NCBI RefSeq assembly: GCF_024347495.1
Contig: NZ_AP025490.1
Location: 2,232,001 to 2,296,000, forward strand
Direction of reading: 5' to 3'
DNA: 64,000 bases
Origin: Vibrio gallaecicus
GTDB lineage: Bacteria; Pseudomonadota; Gammaproteobacteria; Enterobacterales; Vibrionaceae
Part shown: piece by piece, positions 36,734-46,845 of the stretch
How positions within the stretch are numbered: position 1 is the stretch's first letter
Layout: each line of letters starts with the position of its first letter
Position numbers and translations under genes: made by a program
Notes under the pieces: generated by a model
The model's database searches: none
What the model was told of the DNA's origin: nothing
Seen by the model: only the letters and a program-made list of their open reading frames with translations

Positions 36734-37564
36734 TTAATTAGTCTTGTTGTGGTGATTATCAGGCGTTGAGCCGCCTCCACAATACTGTTTGATTAAGTCT
36801 GTAAATAGCTCAGGCTGTTCAAAATGAACGTTGTGCCCGGCATGATCCACTTCGCTATAATCAAAACCACTACCCGCAGCTAGTTCAATGAATTTACGAT
36901 CTTTTTTGCCACAAATGTAATGCAACTTAGGAGTGCACGCTTTCAATGTAGCACGTAAATCAGGTTGCTTAGCAAGTGAAGTAGATAACAACATATTTGC
37001 TACGGATACTCCAAGGTTACCACTTCGCTTTATCACTAAAGTTTGTCTTTGCTCATGATTTAGTGAAGAAAAAACACTTTGCTGGTACCAATCGTCTAGA
37101 ACATGCTCAATTGATTGCTGTGCAAATCTAACAGCCCACTGCGTATCATGCACTAACCTTTGCGCTCTATCTTCATCGTTATCTAAACCGAAGTTACCAC
37201 CTTCAATAATCACAGTTTGAATATTTAGATGCTTAAAGACCGATTGAGTCATCCCATACATTGCCAGTCGCCCACCTAAAGAATACCCAATCAAGACGAT
37301 TGGGTATTGTGAAGGCAGACCTTGTTGCGTTATCTGAAATTCGATACTTGTCGCTATCATTTGGCAACAATCATCAAAGCCGATTGAATCAACAAATCGG
37401 CTTTGTCCATGACCAGGAAGATCAATACATACCTGTGGGAAATCAGAAAGAAATGGGTGGCATGAACTCCAATCATCCCCACTTCCTAAAAGACCATGTA
37501 GATACACAAGCAACGGTTTCTTAGATTCTTCATCTAAAGTGGGGTGATAAGTAGAGTAAAGCAT
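36734..37564 (-). CDS. menH: SHCHC synthase (alpha/beta hydrolase MenH)
   Basis: A 276-residue alpha/beta hydrolase-fold enzyme that removes pyruvate from SEPHCHC to give SHCHC in menaquinone synthesis. It has the oxyanion segment LVYLHGLLGSGDDW, the nucleophile elbow IGYSLGGRLAMY with catalytic Ser, and a late VDHAGHNVHFEQPE carrying the His. It lies nine bases after menD and 35 before menB. Confidence 0.92.
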   Translation of the reverse strand: MLYSTYHPTLDEESKKPLLVYLHGLLGSGDDWSSCHPFLSDFPQVCIDLPGHGQSRFVDSIGFDDCCQMIATSIEFQITQQGLPSQYPIVLIGYSLGGRLAMYGMTQSVFKHLNIQTVIIEGGNFGLDNDEDRAQRLVHDTQWAVRFAQQSIEHVLDDWYQQSVFSSLNHEQRQTLVIKRSGNLGVSVANMLLSTSLAKQPDLRATLKACTPKLHYICGKKDRKFIELAAGSGFDYSEVDHAGHNVHFEQPELFTDLIKQYCGGGSTPDNHHNKTN

Positions 37565-37573
37565 GTCAACTCC

Positions 37574-39301
37574 TTAGATTAATGCCTCTTTAAGCATTAC
37601 ATTGAACTGTTTTAACAAGCTAGAAGCTTGCTCTGCAGGTGTCTTTACTTCAAGAATAAGCACGCCGCTGCCATTAGAAAAGTGCTCTTCAATCTTATTT
37701 TGATAACTAGATAGCGTTTCTGGACTGGCATATTGCAATTGAAATTGATGAGCTGCATGTTCGAAATCATACCCATGAGGCATTTGATAAAGTGCCTGCT
37801 TTTGCTGCTCTGGAACAGGTAACAAATCAAAAATAGCACCGCCATCGTTATTATTAACAACAATCACCATTGGCGTTTTTACGTGCGTGAGTAAAGCTAA
37901 AGAATTTAAATCATAAAGCAGTGATGTATCGCCAATCAACATCAAAAGTGGCTTATGCGTTGCTGATATGACCCCAGCAGCAGTCGCGACCAAACCATCA
38001 ATTCCTGACGCACCACGATTAGTAAAAACTTGTGTTTTGTCTAAGCGAGCCAGCATATCGATAAGTCGTACAATTAGGCTATTACCAATAAAAACATCTC
38101 TACCAATAACTCTAGCAGACAAATCAGCAGCGACTGACAGCTCCGTCAGCTGGTCATTGCTGGTTAACTGAGCGAGCGTGAGTTCACTTATTGATCGTGA
38201 TAGCTGCGTTAACTCATCCCCCCAACCGGCTGAAGGTTTTAATAAGCTAGGTGTACTTTGAGCACTCAGCCATTGTGAGATACCAGAGACAATATGGGTT
38301 TGAGGAAGGTGATCTTGATTAATGCGATGAGTTTCGGGAGAGATGACAACATACTGCTCTGAATTAAACTCCGTGGCTTGTTGCTTGATCCACTGGTTCA
38401 AACGCTTGGAAACGATTCTCTCACCCAACTGTAAGATAAACTGACAGTCCGCTAAAAGGTGCTGTGCATGCTTGTTCTGCATCCAAAGATCGTAATGTGC
38501 CCAATCGCTATTCATACCAGACTGAGGATCACAAAACACAGGCCAACCAAGTGACTTCGCAAAATCCAGAGCCTTTTCCGCTTCCTTAACGTCTACAGAA
38601 CCTATCACTACTACACCTTTTTGATACGCGTAATCGCTGGCTTGGACGGACGTGTTTGAAGCTGAAGTTTTGAAAAAAACCGTGTTTGTGTAGGTTATTA
38701 AGCTCTTCTTCCAATTATGCACCGACTGTAGGTAGTCTTCGTACATGACTTTTTCATTATTTGAATACAAAGGCTCAGGAAATGGGCAGTTGATATGGAT
38801 AGCCCCGCCAGCAGAGGCTTGTTTATTCACGAGTTGATCTACTGATGTCAGTAACCAGTTGAGAGGAACCTGCAACGATGGGCTGGGTAAATTCAAAGCC
38901 GATTCAACGTGAGATGAAAAAATCCCTTGCTGTTGAATCGCCTGATTCGCTCCACAATTGATTAATTCCGTCGGTCTATCTGAGGTCAGCAAAATCAACT
39001 TTTCACGAGTAAGTCCCGCTTCAGCAACCGCAGGCAAAAGATTCGCAACCGCGGTCCCTGATGTCACAATGACCGCGACAGGTTTTTTACTGGCTTTCGC
39101 AAGACCAAGCGCAAAAAAACCTAAACCACGTTCATCAAAATGCGTATGTAAAGTTAGGCCCGAATTAGCTTCTGCTTCCAATGTTAATGGCGTCGAACGA
39201 GAGCCGGGAGCCACACAAACATCCTCCACTCCACATCGTACAAGTTCTTCTAAAAGCGTGTCACACCAAATTCGATTAACCACGGCTTGATCATAAATCA
39301 T
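37574..39301 (-). CDS. menD: SEPHCHC synthase, ThDP-dependent
   Basis: A 575-residue thiamine-diphosphate enzyme joining isochorismate and 2-oxoglutarate in the first committed menaquinone step. Visible: CVAPGSRSTPLT and a catalytic Glu region in the N-terminal domain, FTNRGASGIDGL, and the ThDP-binding GDTSLLYDLNSL...NNDGGAIFDLLP segment. Its ATG overlaps the menF stop (ATGA), a sign of translational coupling. Confidence 0.95.
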   Translation of the reverse strand: MIYDQAVVNRIWCDTLLEELVRCGVEDVCVAPGSRSTPLTLEAEANSGLTLHTHFDERGLGFFALGLAKASKKPVAVIVTSGTAVANLLPAVAEAGLTREKLILLTSDRPTELINCGANQAIQQQGIFSSHVESALNLPSPSLQVPLNWLLTSVDQLVNKQASAGGAIHINCPFPEPLYSNNEKVMYEDYLQSVHNWKKSLITYTNTVFFKTSASNTSVQASDYAYQKGVVVIGSVDVKEAEKALDFAKSLGWPVFCDPQSGMNSDWAHYDLWMQNKHAQHLLADCQFILQLGERIVSKRLNQWIKQQATEFNSEQYVVISPETHRINQDHLPQTHIVSGISQWLSAQSTPSLLKPSAGWGDELTQLSRSISELTLAQLTSNDQLTELSVAADLSARVIGRDVFIGNSLIVRLIDMLARLDKTQVFTNRGASGIDGLVATAAGVISATHKPLLMLIGDTSLLYDLNSLALLTHVKTPMVIVVNNNDGGAIFDLLPVPEQQKQALYQMPHGYDFEHAAHQFQLQYASPETLSSYQNKIEEHFSNGSGVLILEVKTPAEQASSLLKQFNVMLKEALI

Positions 39302-40620
39302 GAAGCAACCCCCAGCGGTGGGTGATCTGAAATCAAGCTCAATAGTGTAGAGACCTTCTTATTTAACTCTTGCCATTCATGCTCAGCGACGGACCCTGGA
39401 ACGATCCCTGCGCCAGCAAATAATTGAACTTGATCATTAACCACTAGAGCACTTCGGATTGCGACACAAAATTCTGCTCGTTGGTGGCTAATAAAACCGA
39501 CAGAACCGGCGTACCAACCACGTGCAAAGGGTTCGTTTTCTAGAATAAAGTCTATCGCCTCTTTACGAGGTAAGCCAGCAACTGCCGCTGTCGGCTGTAA
39601 GGAAGCTAATAGTTGCACCCCATTCACACCACTTTTTAATTGAGCATGAATATTTCTTTTCAGATGTTGAACTTTACGTAGCCGAACCAATCTTGCTTCT
39701 TGTTCCACATCAACAGAGTGAGAATGCTGTGTTAAGCGTTCAATAATGTCATCAACGACATACTGATTTTCATTGAGGTTCTTTGTATCTTGAGATAACC
39801 AGTTCGCAAGCTCCATGTCTTGAGTAGCGTTATCACCCCGTCCAATCGTTCCTGCAAGTGCTTCAGTATGTAATTCAGTTCCATGACGGCTATATAGGCG
39901 CTCTGGTGTCGACCCGATAAAGCTGTGTTTCGAATCCAGTACCAACATGAAATGAAAACTGTGGTGATTCTGCAAATAGCTCGCTTTCAGTAATTGAGCA
40001 GCACAAATCGGCTTATCTAAAGTCAGCGTTGTTTTGCGAGCTAGTACTACCTTTTTATAATCTTCAGCATCAATGCCATTTAGCACCGTGTCTACTAGCT
40101 TACCCCATTGCGGTTTCTCAGGGATGTGCTCTATGCGATCAATATGTGAAGAAAGAGGCGGAAGTGATGCTGCATCAAGCTGCAGTTTGTTCAGAGCCTT
40201 GATGGTTTGCTTACGGTCATCAATAAGATTGACAGCAAGAGACCACTCATTATCAAAACGAGCCAGTTCTATTTCTGGGAGAAAGAAGAATGATCCCATG
40301 CAACGACGATTTTTATCGGTATGACCATCAAATGACCGCCCACCCCATATACGCTGGTCTTCACCAAGAATAGCGTAAGCGGGCGCAGGATCGGAAAAAG
40401 TATGAATCTGACCAAGCGCGACGACTTCTTCACGAGTATCACGAGATTGCCAATAAAACTTAGGAAATAAAGGTTGAGCGTGAAGCCACTCAATAAATGC
40501 GAACGAAGGTTTATGCGTTAAAACTTCAACGCACCTTACCTCGTTAGGCTGAGAATTTTGTACTCGTTCAATTAAAGAAGCGACTGTTTGCTGGAAATGT
40601 GACAAATCGACCTCATTCAC
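39298..40620 (-). CDS. menF: Isochorismate synthase
   Basis: A 440-residue chorismate-utilising enzyme that makes isochorismate for menaquinone. The catalytic C-terminal domain shows KVVLARKT, FIGSTPERLYSRHG, EALAGTIGRG, VQHLKRNIHAQL, TAAVAGLPRKEA and GWYAGSVGFIS. It is the first gene of the men operon; the promoter should be in the 200-base gap before alaA, which is divergent. Confidence 0.94.
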   Translation of the reverse strand: MNEVDLSHFQQTVASLIERVQNSQPNEVRCVEVLTHKPSFAFIEWLHAQPLFPKFYWQSRDTREEVVALGQIHTFSDPAPAYAILGEDQRIWGGRSFDGHTDKNRRCMGSFFFLPEIELARFDNEWSLAVNLIDDRKQTIKALNKLQLDAASLPPLSSHIDRIEHIPEKPQWGKLVDTVLNGIDAEDYKKVVLARKTTLTLDKPICAAQLLKASYLQNHHSFHFMLVLDSKHSFIGSTPERLYSRHGTELHTEALAGTIGRGDNATQDMELANWLSQDTKNLNENQYVVDDIIERLTQHSHSVDVEQEARLVRLRKVQHLKRNIHAQLKSGVNGVQLLASLQPTAAVAGLPRKEAIDFILENEPFARGWYAGSVGFISHQRAEFCVAIRSALVVNDQVQLFAGAGIVPGSVAEHEWQELNKKVSTLLSLISDHPPLGVAS

Positions 40621-40823
40621 ATCTAATTTATTATTATATTAGTTGGATACTTTATGGGTAGCCCCTACTCAGATCAAGAATGTATAAAATCTTTTCGACA
40701 TTCCTGTGATTTAAAACGAACAAAGCTTATCCGTAAAAACCACATTCTGTAGATTTTTATTCTATCAAACTTCATTTTAAGGTACTTTAATAAAGTATTT
40801 AAATTATTTTCAGGAAATCGGCA

Positions 40824-42041
40824 ATGCAAAATATCGGGATGTCGTCAAAACTCAACAGTGTATGCTATGAAATAAGGGGACCTGTACTTAAACATGCTAA
40901 GCGCATGGAAGAAGAGGGACATAAAATCCTAAAGCTAAACATAGGAAACCCCGCCCCATTTGGTTTTGACGCCCCTGATGAAATCCTTGTTGATGTAATT
41001 CGTAACCTTCCGACTTCTCAAGGTTACTGTGATTCAAAGGGTATTTACTCAGCACGTAAAGCGGTAGTGCAGCATTATCAGAAAAAAGGCTTACGCAACC
41101 TTGACGTAGAAGATGTATATATCGGAAACGGTGCTTCTGAGCTTATCGTCATGTCTATGCAAGCTTTGCTCGATAGCGGTGATGAGGTTCTTATTCCAGC
41201 TCCAGATTATCCACTATGGACAGCTTCTGTCGCACTCTCTGGTGGTACGCCAGTACATTACCTATGTGATGAAGATGCAGATTGGTATCCGGATCTGGAT
41301 GACATGCGCGCGAAAATTACACCAAAAACTCGCGGTATCGTTTTAATCAACCCAAATAACCCAACAGGTGCAGTTTATAGCCGTGATTTCCTGTTAAAAG
41401 TCGTTGATATCGCACGCGAAAATAATCTAATAATTTTTGCCGATGAGATCTACGATAAAGTCTTATATGACGGGGCTGTACATACATCAATCTCTACACT
41501 CGCTGAAGATGTACTTATGGTGACTTTCAATGGTTTATCAAAAGCCTACCGTGTATGTGGCTTCCGCGGTGGTTGGATGTTCTTAACAGGACCTAAGCAC
41601 CTAGCTAAAGGGTATGTTGAGGGCTTGGATATGCTTGCTTCGATGAGACTGTGTGCCAATGTTCCGATGCAGCATGCTATTCAGACCGCTTTAGGTGGTT
41701 ATCAAAGTATCAATGAACTACTACTGCCTGGTGGTCGCCTACTAGAGCAGCGTGACCGCGCATGGGAACTTATTAATAAAATCCCAGGTGTATCATGTGT
41801 CAAACCTAAAGGGGCAATGTACTTATTCCCTAAAATTGATACTAAGATGTATAACATCAAAGATGACCAAAAAATGGTGCTCGACTTCCTTAAACAAGAG
41901 AAAGTATTGCTTGTACAAGGAACCGGCTTCAACTGGCCAAAACCCGATCACTTCCGAATTGTGACTTTACCTCACATCGAAGATCTTGAAACGGCAATTG
42001 GACGCTTAGAACGTTTCTTATCGACTTATCGCCAAGACTAG
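40824..42041 (+). CDS. alaA: Glutamate-pyruvate aminotransferase AlaA
   Basis: A 405-residue class I PLP aminotransferase, the main alanine-forming enzyme. The PLP lysine lies in FNGLSKAYRVCGFRGGW, and the family segments LNIGNPAPFGFDAP and LINPNNPTGAVYSR are present. AGGAAA sits about eight bases before ATG 40824. It is followed by a terminator and then yfbR, the same order as in E. coli (yfbQ-yfbR). Confidence 0.94.
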   Translation: MQNIGMSSKLNSVCYEIRGPVLKHAKRMEEEGHKILKLNIGNPAPFGFDAPDEILVDVIRNLPTSQGYCDSKGIYSARKAVVQHYQKKGLRNLDVEDVYIGNGASELIVMSMQALLDSGDEVLIPAPDYPLWTASVALSGGTPVHYLCDEDADWYPDLDDMRAKITPKTRGIVLINPNNPTGAVYSRDFLLKVVDIARENNLIIFADEIYDKVLYDGAVHTSISTLAEDVLMVTFNGLSKAYRVCGFRGGWMFLTGPKHLAKGYVEGLDMLASMRLCANVPMQHAIQTALGGYQSINELLLPGGRLLEQRDRAWELINKIPGVSCVKPKGAMYLFPKIDTKMYNIKDDQKMVLDFLKQEKVLLVQGTGFNWPKPDHFRIVTLPHIEDLETAIGRLERFLSTYRQD

Positions 42042-42131
42042 CTTTAGACTTTGAAGCCATAAGCCAGTATGAACAATTATAATCACTTGTTTTAACAAGG
42101 CTTTAAATTGTAATCATTGGCTTCTATGCTT

Positions 42132-42162
42132 AAAAGGTTCCTATTAATTAGGAACCTTTTTT
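42132..42162 (+). terminator. Terminator after alaA
   Basis: Stem AAAAGGTTCCTAA and TTAGGAACCTTTT, nearly a perfect palindrome, then TTTG. It separates alaA from yfbR. Confidence 0.85.
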
Positions 42163-42211
42163 GTATCTACTACTCAGCATCAAAAGTGCATTGCATTTTA
42201 AAGGGATCATT

Positions 42212-42796
42212 ATGACTCAAAGCCATTTTTTTGCTCACCTTGCTCGAATGAAGCTTATTCAACGCTGGCCATTAATGCGCTCCGTATCTACAGAAAACAT
42301 TTCAGAACACAGCTTGCAGGTCGCATTTGTCGCCCACGCCCTCGCGGTTATTAAGAATAAAAAATTCGGAGGTCAACTTAACCCGGAACACATTGCATTA
42401 CTTGGCATGTACCACGATACAAGTGAAGTTCTGACTGGTGATTTGCCAACTCCTGTCAAATACTACAACCCTGATATTGCACAAGAATACAAAAAAATTG
42501 AAGCTGCCGCCGAGCAACGATTACTTTCCATGGTCCCAGAAGATTTTCAAGATGACTTTGCGCCATTTCTAATATCTGGCTCTGTAAGTAATGAAGAGCA
42601 ATCCATAGTTAAACAGGCAGATACTATCTGCGCTTACCTTAAGTGTTTGGAAGAGCTCAGCGCAGGTAACCATGAATTCGAGCAAGCCAAACGTCGCTTA
42701 GAAGAAACACTAGAACAGCGTAAAAGCCCAGAGTTAACCTATTTTTTAACGACTTTTGCCCCTAGTTTTGAATTATCGCTAGACGAAATCAGCTAG
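42212..42796 (+). CDS. yfbR: 5'-Deoxynucleotidase YfbR
   Basis: A 194-residue HD-domain phosphohydrolase that removes phosphate from deoxyribonucleoside 5'-monophosphates. The metal site is formed by [14 protein letters not shown], the YHDTSE motif and the late [11 protein letters not shown]sp. AGGGATC lies just before ATG 42212; an upstream in-frame ATG adds unrelated residues. The next gene encodes a dGTPase-family HD protein, so nucleotide clean-up genes are clustered. Confidence 0.93.
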   Translation: MTQSHFFAHLARMKLIQRWPLMRSVSTENISEHSLQVAFVAHALAVIKNKKFGGQLNPEHIALLGMYHDTSEVLTGDLPTPVKYYNPDIAQEYKKIEAAAEQRLLSMVPEDFQDDFAPFLISGSVSNEEQSIVKQADTICAYLKCLEELSAGNHEFEQAKRRLEETLEQRKSPELTYFLTTFAPSFELSLDEIS

Positions 42797-42860
42797 CTGA
42801 GTATAAGTTGGAGATATCAGAGGCAATAGCCCTAATAAAATCAAATTGATAGGTGATGAT

Positions 42861-44186
42861 TTGGACTTTTCAATCAGCCCAGAATGGCAACATCGCAATG
42901 ACGATGAACATAAAATAAGAAGAGATGACCACCGCAGCCCGTATCAGAGAGATCGCGCCCGCGTTCTTCATTCGGCTGCATTTCGTCGCTTACAAGCCAA
43001 AACTCAAGTCCACGGAACTGCGGTTAATGATTTTCACCGTACTCGCCTGACTCATTCACTTGAAGCTGCGCAGTTAGGCACGGGTATTGTGGCTCAGCTT
43101 AAAAAGAAGCAGCCTGAGTTCCGAGACCTGCTTCCTTCTGACAGCCTTATTGATTCAATATGCTTAGCGCATGATATTGGTCACCCACCTTATGGTCATG
43201 GTGGTGAAGTCGCTCTAAATTATATGATGCGTGACCATGGCGGTTTTGAAGGTAACGCTCAAACATTTCGAATTGTGACTCGGTTAGAACCCTATACTGA
43301 GCACCATGGGATGAATTTATCGCGTCGTACCTTACTTGGGCTTATCAAATATCCAGCCCTGCTAAGTAAAGTTCAAGCTAAACTCAAGCCGCAACCAGTT
43401 AAGCACCAAAGACAGCTTAGGGCTAAAGATTGGATGCCCGCTAAAGGCATTTATGACCAAGATAAAAGCTTGTTTGATTGGGTTGTTGCACCATTATCAA
43501 ACAATGATAAAGCTTTACTCAGCCAAATGCGTGATGTGGAAGTTGAAGACTCTCAGCATAAAAAAACAAAGTACAAGTCACTTGATTGCTCAATCATGGA
43601 GTTATCGGATGATATTGCATACGGTGTTCATGATTTAGAAGACGCGATTGTTCTAGGTCTGGTCACGAAGTCACAGTGGCTAGAATCTGTCCATAATAGC
43701 CTCATGGAAGCAAACGACCCTTGGGTCAACGAGCATTTAGAATCAATCACTAAAATGCTGTTTTCTGGTGAACATTACCGCAGAAAAGATGCTATCGGTG
43801 GAATCGTCAATGCACTCTTAACCAGTATTTCAATCAGTCGTGTACCTGAAAAATTTGAAAGTGATCTACTTGCTTATAATGCGTATTTAGAGCCAAGTAT
43901 GGATCTAGTGCTTAGTACGCTCAAACGCTTTGTTAGCCAATTCGTTATTCAGATCCCACAAGCTCAGATCATTGAATACAAAGGCCAGCAAATCATCATG
44001 GACATGTTTGAAGCATTTAGCGCTGATCCTGAACGTCTGCTGCCTTTAACAATAAAAGAGCAATGGTTGAAACAAACCGATGAGTCAGGTCAAATGCGAA
44101 CCATAGCGGACTATATATCTTCAATGACGGATGACCTTGCTCAGAAAATGCATCAGCAATTGTTTTCAGCTCACACTGGTTTTTAG
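42861..44186 (+). CDS. Deoxyguanosinetriphosphatase-family HD phosphohydrolase
   Basis: About 440 residues, an HD-superfamily dNTP triphosphohydrolase of the Dgt-like group. Visible metal-binding parts: RLTHSLEAAQLG, ICLAHDIGHPPYGHGGE (HD) and MELSDDIAYGVHDLED. The start codon is unusual: only TTG is available, at 42861 (with AGGTGA just upstream) or at 42846. It hydrolyses dNTPs to nucleosides and triphosphate; some members of this family limit phage growth, but its place after yfbR on the conserved chromosome suggests a housekeeping role. Confidence 0.85.
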   Translation: MDFSISPEWQHRNDDEHKIRRDDHRSPYQRDRARVLHSAAFRRLQAKTQVHGTAVNDFHRTRLTHSLEAAQLGTGIVAQLKKKQPEFRDLLPSDSLIDSICLAHDIGHPPYGHGGEVALNYMMRDHGGFEGNAQTFRIVTRLEPYTEHHGMNLSRRTLLGLIKYPALLSKVQAKLKPQPVKHQRQLRAKDWMPAKGIYDQDKSLFDWVVAPLSNNDKALLSQMRDVEVEDSQHKKTKYKSLDCSIMELSDDIAYGVHDLEDAIVLGLVTKSQWLESVHNSLMEANDPWVNEHLESITKMLFSGEHYRRKDAIGGIVNALLTSISISRVPEKFESDLLAYNAYLEPSMDLVLSTLKRFVSQFVIQIPQAQIIEYKGQQIIMDMFEAFSADPERLLPLTIKEQWLKQTDESGQMRTIADYISSMTDDLAQKMHQQLFSAHTGF

Positions 44187-44249
44187 CCAATACTGCTCTT
44201 TAGTTCTAACCGAAAGCTAAGAAGCTAAACGAGCATGCTGTAATCATGG

Positions 44250-44849
44250 CTAAGAAAGGTAATTCTTTTCAAATACACCAGGAGGCATTTGATCAATTTG
44301 AAATTGAATCATTTTATCAAAAGCCACCAGCAGCGAATTAAAGTCATTCTGCGGTTCAAGTTGGTTCAGTAAGTGATAACCGGCTTCAACCGTAGATAAA
44401 CTATTTTCACTCGGCGCTTTTCTTATCCGATAGTTACCTTTTAAATCTTTAGGTAAATGTACAGTCTTCAAACCTTGTAAGTTCTTAGATACTTGCCAAA
44501 TTTTGAAGGCTTTCTTCCAAGTGCCATCTAATAAGATAATTCGCGTTCTCTTATTGGCTGAAACCGCTTCTTTCACTTCCATTGAAGAGTCACTTGGATA
44601 AAGGATCACATGTTCAACGTCTTGTTCTGCCAGTAATTCATTTAACGAAACGTGATCACTAAAATCTTCGCCCACAAATGTCACGCTATTACTTAGCGAT
44701 AAAGATAAGATCCTCGCTGTGCCCATTGGCCGATGCTCTTCTGAAGGATGCTGAAGAATGATAAGCTCAACATTAGAACGGATTGGCGAGATCCACTCAC
44801 AAATACAAGCTTTAGTAGCCTTGCTGCATTTTTGGCAATAACGATACAT
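44250..44849 (-). CDS. tapT: tRNA-uridine aminocarboxypropyltransferase, DTW family
   Basis: A 199-residue DTW-domain protein. N-terminal zinc-type cysteines (CQKCSKATKACICEW) precede the domain, which has ILQHPSEEHRPMGTARIL and the DGTW motif (LLDGTWKKAFKIW), then LPKDLKGNYRIRKAP and TVEAGYHLL. Such enzymes modify uridine in tRNA (acp3U, position 47 for TapT) using S-adenosylmethionine. The gene's start is only nine bases from the divergent rhombosortase start. Assignment to TapT rather than the related YfiP-type paralogue is moderate. Confidence 0.85.
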   Translation of the reverse strand: MYRYCQKCSKATKACICEWISPIRSNVELIILQHPSEEHRPMGTARILSLSLSNSVTFVGEDFSDHVSLNELLAEQDVEHVILYPSDSSMEVKEAVSANKRTRIILLDGTWKKAFKIWQVSKNLQGLKTVHLPKDLKGNYRIRKAPSENSLSTVEAGYHLLNQLEPQNDFNSLLVAFDKMIQFQIDQMPPGVFEKNYLS

Positions 44850-44858
44850 GGAATTGAT

Positions 44859-45413
44859 GTGTACCCTGTTTTAGTTTTTACGACACTTTTATGTGTAATC
44901 TTCCAAATAGATATTTTTCAGCAATGGGTTATTTGGGACAAAAGCGCGATCTTTGATGGTGAGTTATGGCGGATCCTAACAGGAAACTTTTCACATACCA
45001 ACATCTCGCATTTACTAATGAATTTGGCGGCACTTAGCGGAATTTGCTTTTTATTCTCTCCGAATAGAAATCAGCTTATCACGGCATTACTCCTGATCAG
45101 TTTGGCAACAGGTATCGCTTTATTAGCGACTGATATTAAACTTTATGTTGGATTATCAGGCACCTTGCATGGGCTCTTTGCTTTATTTGCTTTAAAGGAA
45201 GCGATTGAAGGACGAAAATCTAGCTGGGTACTTGTTGCCGGGGTAATCGTAAAAGTAGGCTGGGAACAGTTATATGGAGCATCAGCTACCACCAGCAGTA
45301 TGATTGATGCTCGGGTTGCCATTGAGGCTCATCTAGCAGGAACATTAACCGGAATAGCACTTGCATTACCTTGTGCCTATAGAAAAGCCCAAAGCATACC
45401 AGCGAAAGACTGA
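44859..45413 (+). CDS. Rhombosortase
   Basis: About 184 residues with six membrane segments. Rhomboid-like motifs: GNFSHTNISHLLMNL, and the catalytic serine in GLSGTLHGLFALF, with a late His in IEAHLAGTLTG. Rhombosortases cut and anchor proteins carrying a GlyGly-CTERM tail; VC1981 (RssP) of V. cholerae is the described relative in the same gene neighbourhood. No ATG fits: a GTG at 44859 is chosen because any upstream start runs antisense through tapT. Substrates lie elsewhere. Confidence 0.82.
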   Translation: MYPVLVFTTLLCVIFQIDIFQQWVIWDKSAIFDGELWRILTGNFSHTNISHLLMNLAALSGICFLFSPNRNQLITALLLISLATGIALLATDIKLYVGLSGTLHGLFALFALKEAIEGRKSSWVLVAGVIVKVGWEQLYGASATTSSMIDARVAIEAHLAGTLTGIALALPCAYRKAQSIPAKD

Positions 45414-45518
45414 TGATAGATCTGCACTGCATTTGCCTAGAATGCTAAATTATTTTCAGAGAGATGGGGAATGTCGACTTCAAATATTAGAACCAACCAT
45501 TTCAAGTCGACCTTTCAA

Positions 45519-46139
45519 TTATAAACTCGCTTGTAAGATATTTCTGATAGAGCGCAGCGTCGTCTCAGTTGATTGATAGTCCAATTCAACCTCTGTGAAA
45601 ATCTCATTAACTTCAAGCATAAGGGTTGGATACGAATGAACGCCAATAGCATGCTTAAAGCTTAATTGGTCATCCAGCTCCCCTTCTAACAATTTACTGG
45701 ATAAATCAGTCGTAAATTGCTGAACATTTAGACCAAGTTCTTCCGCTAGCTGCTTATGAGTTTCTTCAGAATGAGGCAGCATTGAACGTAAGTAATAAGC
45801 ATGCTGAATCGCCTCTAACATCGCTTCATAATGGTCTTGAAAACCCGCAGCAATAACAGCCCTACATGCAGGGTATGTGCTGCGAACTGGCTGGCATTTA
45901 GTCCAAAACTCGTGATTAAACTCGGTGCCTAACTTCGCTTCAATTTGCCTCCAAATAGCTTGTAGCTTTTGCTTCATGTCATCCGACATTGGCTCATCAG
46001 AGTCAGGCGCTAACCCACCAACAACATAGTTGAATTCAATACTCGCTGGAAGTTGTTGTTTTAGTAGTTCTAATGTTGGCTTATAGCCCCAACACCAACT
46101 GCACATAGGGTCGTGCACGTAATGAAGTTTAACAATCAT
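45519..46139 (-). CDS. DsbA-family thiol-disulfide oxidoreductase-like protein
   Basis: A 206-residue thioredoxin-fold protein with the active-site CSWC (DPMCSWCWGYKP) near residue 13-16 and a helical insertion, ending with the cis-proline loop GVHSYPTLML. No signal peptide, so it is cytoplasmic, resembling FrnE/2-hydroxychromene isomerase-type DsbA relatives. Its partner is unknown. It is upstream of the terminator shared with grxD's 3' side. Confidence 0.85.
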   Translation of the reverse strand: MIVKLHYVHDPMCSWCWGYKPTLELLKQQLPASIEFNYVVGGLAPDSDEPMSDDMKQKLQAIWRQIEAKLGTEFNHEFWTKCQPVRSTYPACRAVIAAGFQDHYEAMLEAIQHAYYLRSMLPHSEETHKQLAEELGLNVQQFTTDLSSKLLEGELDDQLSFKHAIGVHSYPTLMLEVNEIFTEVELDYQSTETTLRSIRNILQASL

Positions 46140-46191
46140 GATCTATACCTGTTGATACTTAACTATTGGAGTATTTTACCAAAGCAATAAA

Positions 46192-46216
46192 AAAGGAGCC
46201 AATCAAAGGCTCCTTT
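46192..46216 (-). terminator. Terminator after grxD
   Basis: Stem AAAGGAGCC (46192-46200) and GGCTCCTTT (46208-46216) with a 7-base loop; T-rich on the minus strand after the hairpin. Confidence 0.8.
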
Positions 46217-46246
46217 ACAATTAACGTGTCACTCAGTTTAACGTTT

Positions 46247-46582
46247 TTAAGCTTCGTCGCCAGCAACTTTTGCAGCAGCTTCTTTAACGATAGGCTGAAG
46301 TTCGCCTTTTTGGAACATCTCTAGAATGATGTCACAACCGCCGATAAGCTCGCCATCTACCCATAGTTGTGGGAATGTCGGCCATTGTGCGTAAGCTGGA
46401 AGCTCAGCACGGATATCAGGGTTTTGTAGAATATCTACGTAAGCAAATTTCTCACCACACGCCATAAGTGCTTGAGATGCTTGTGAAGAAAAACCACAAC
46501 TAGGCAGTTTAGGAGAACCTTTCATGTAAAGTAGAATGGTATTTTCTTCAATTTGCTGTTTGATTTTATCGATAGTTTCCAT
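46247..46582 (-). CDS. grxD: Monothiol glutaredoxin, Grx4 type
   Basis: A 111-residue monothiol glutaredoxin with the CGFS active site (Cys29) in KLPSCGFSSQ. Members carry and deliver 2Fe-2S clusters and pair with BolA. The WPTFPQLWVDGELIGGCDI segment binds glutathione. It is divergent from sodB across about 260 bases, a pairing kept in V. cholerae (VC2044-VC2045). Confidence 0.95.
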   Translation of the reverse strand: METIDKIKQQIEENTILLYMKGSPKLPSCGFSSQASQALMACGEKFAYVDILQNPDIRAELPAYAQWPTFPQLWVDGELIGGCDIILEMFQKGELQPIVKEAAAKVAGDEA

Positions 46583-46845
46583 TGCTTCCTCGTTAATGGA
46601 TTGACTGCATTCATTGATCTCATTCTACCCCAATGAATGAGAATAAAAAGCACATAAAAGGTATGGTTATTTGTGCAATTCAAATTTTTGCGCAAAATTG
46701 ATTAATTTCATGCAAAAGTCATTGAATAAGCTTTTAATAAAGTAAAAACTTGCTAAAATAAATCGCAAGTCAGCTTTGACTAAAAAATAATAATCATTGG
46801 AAGCAATCGAAAGTTAGCACTTTCACCTAAACGGAGAATCGAGCA

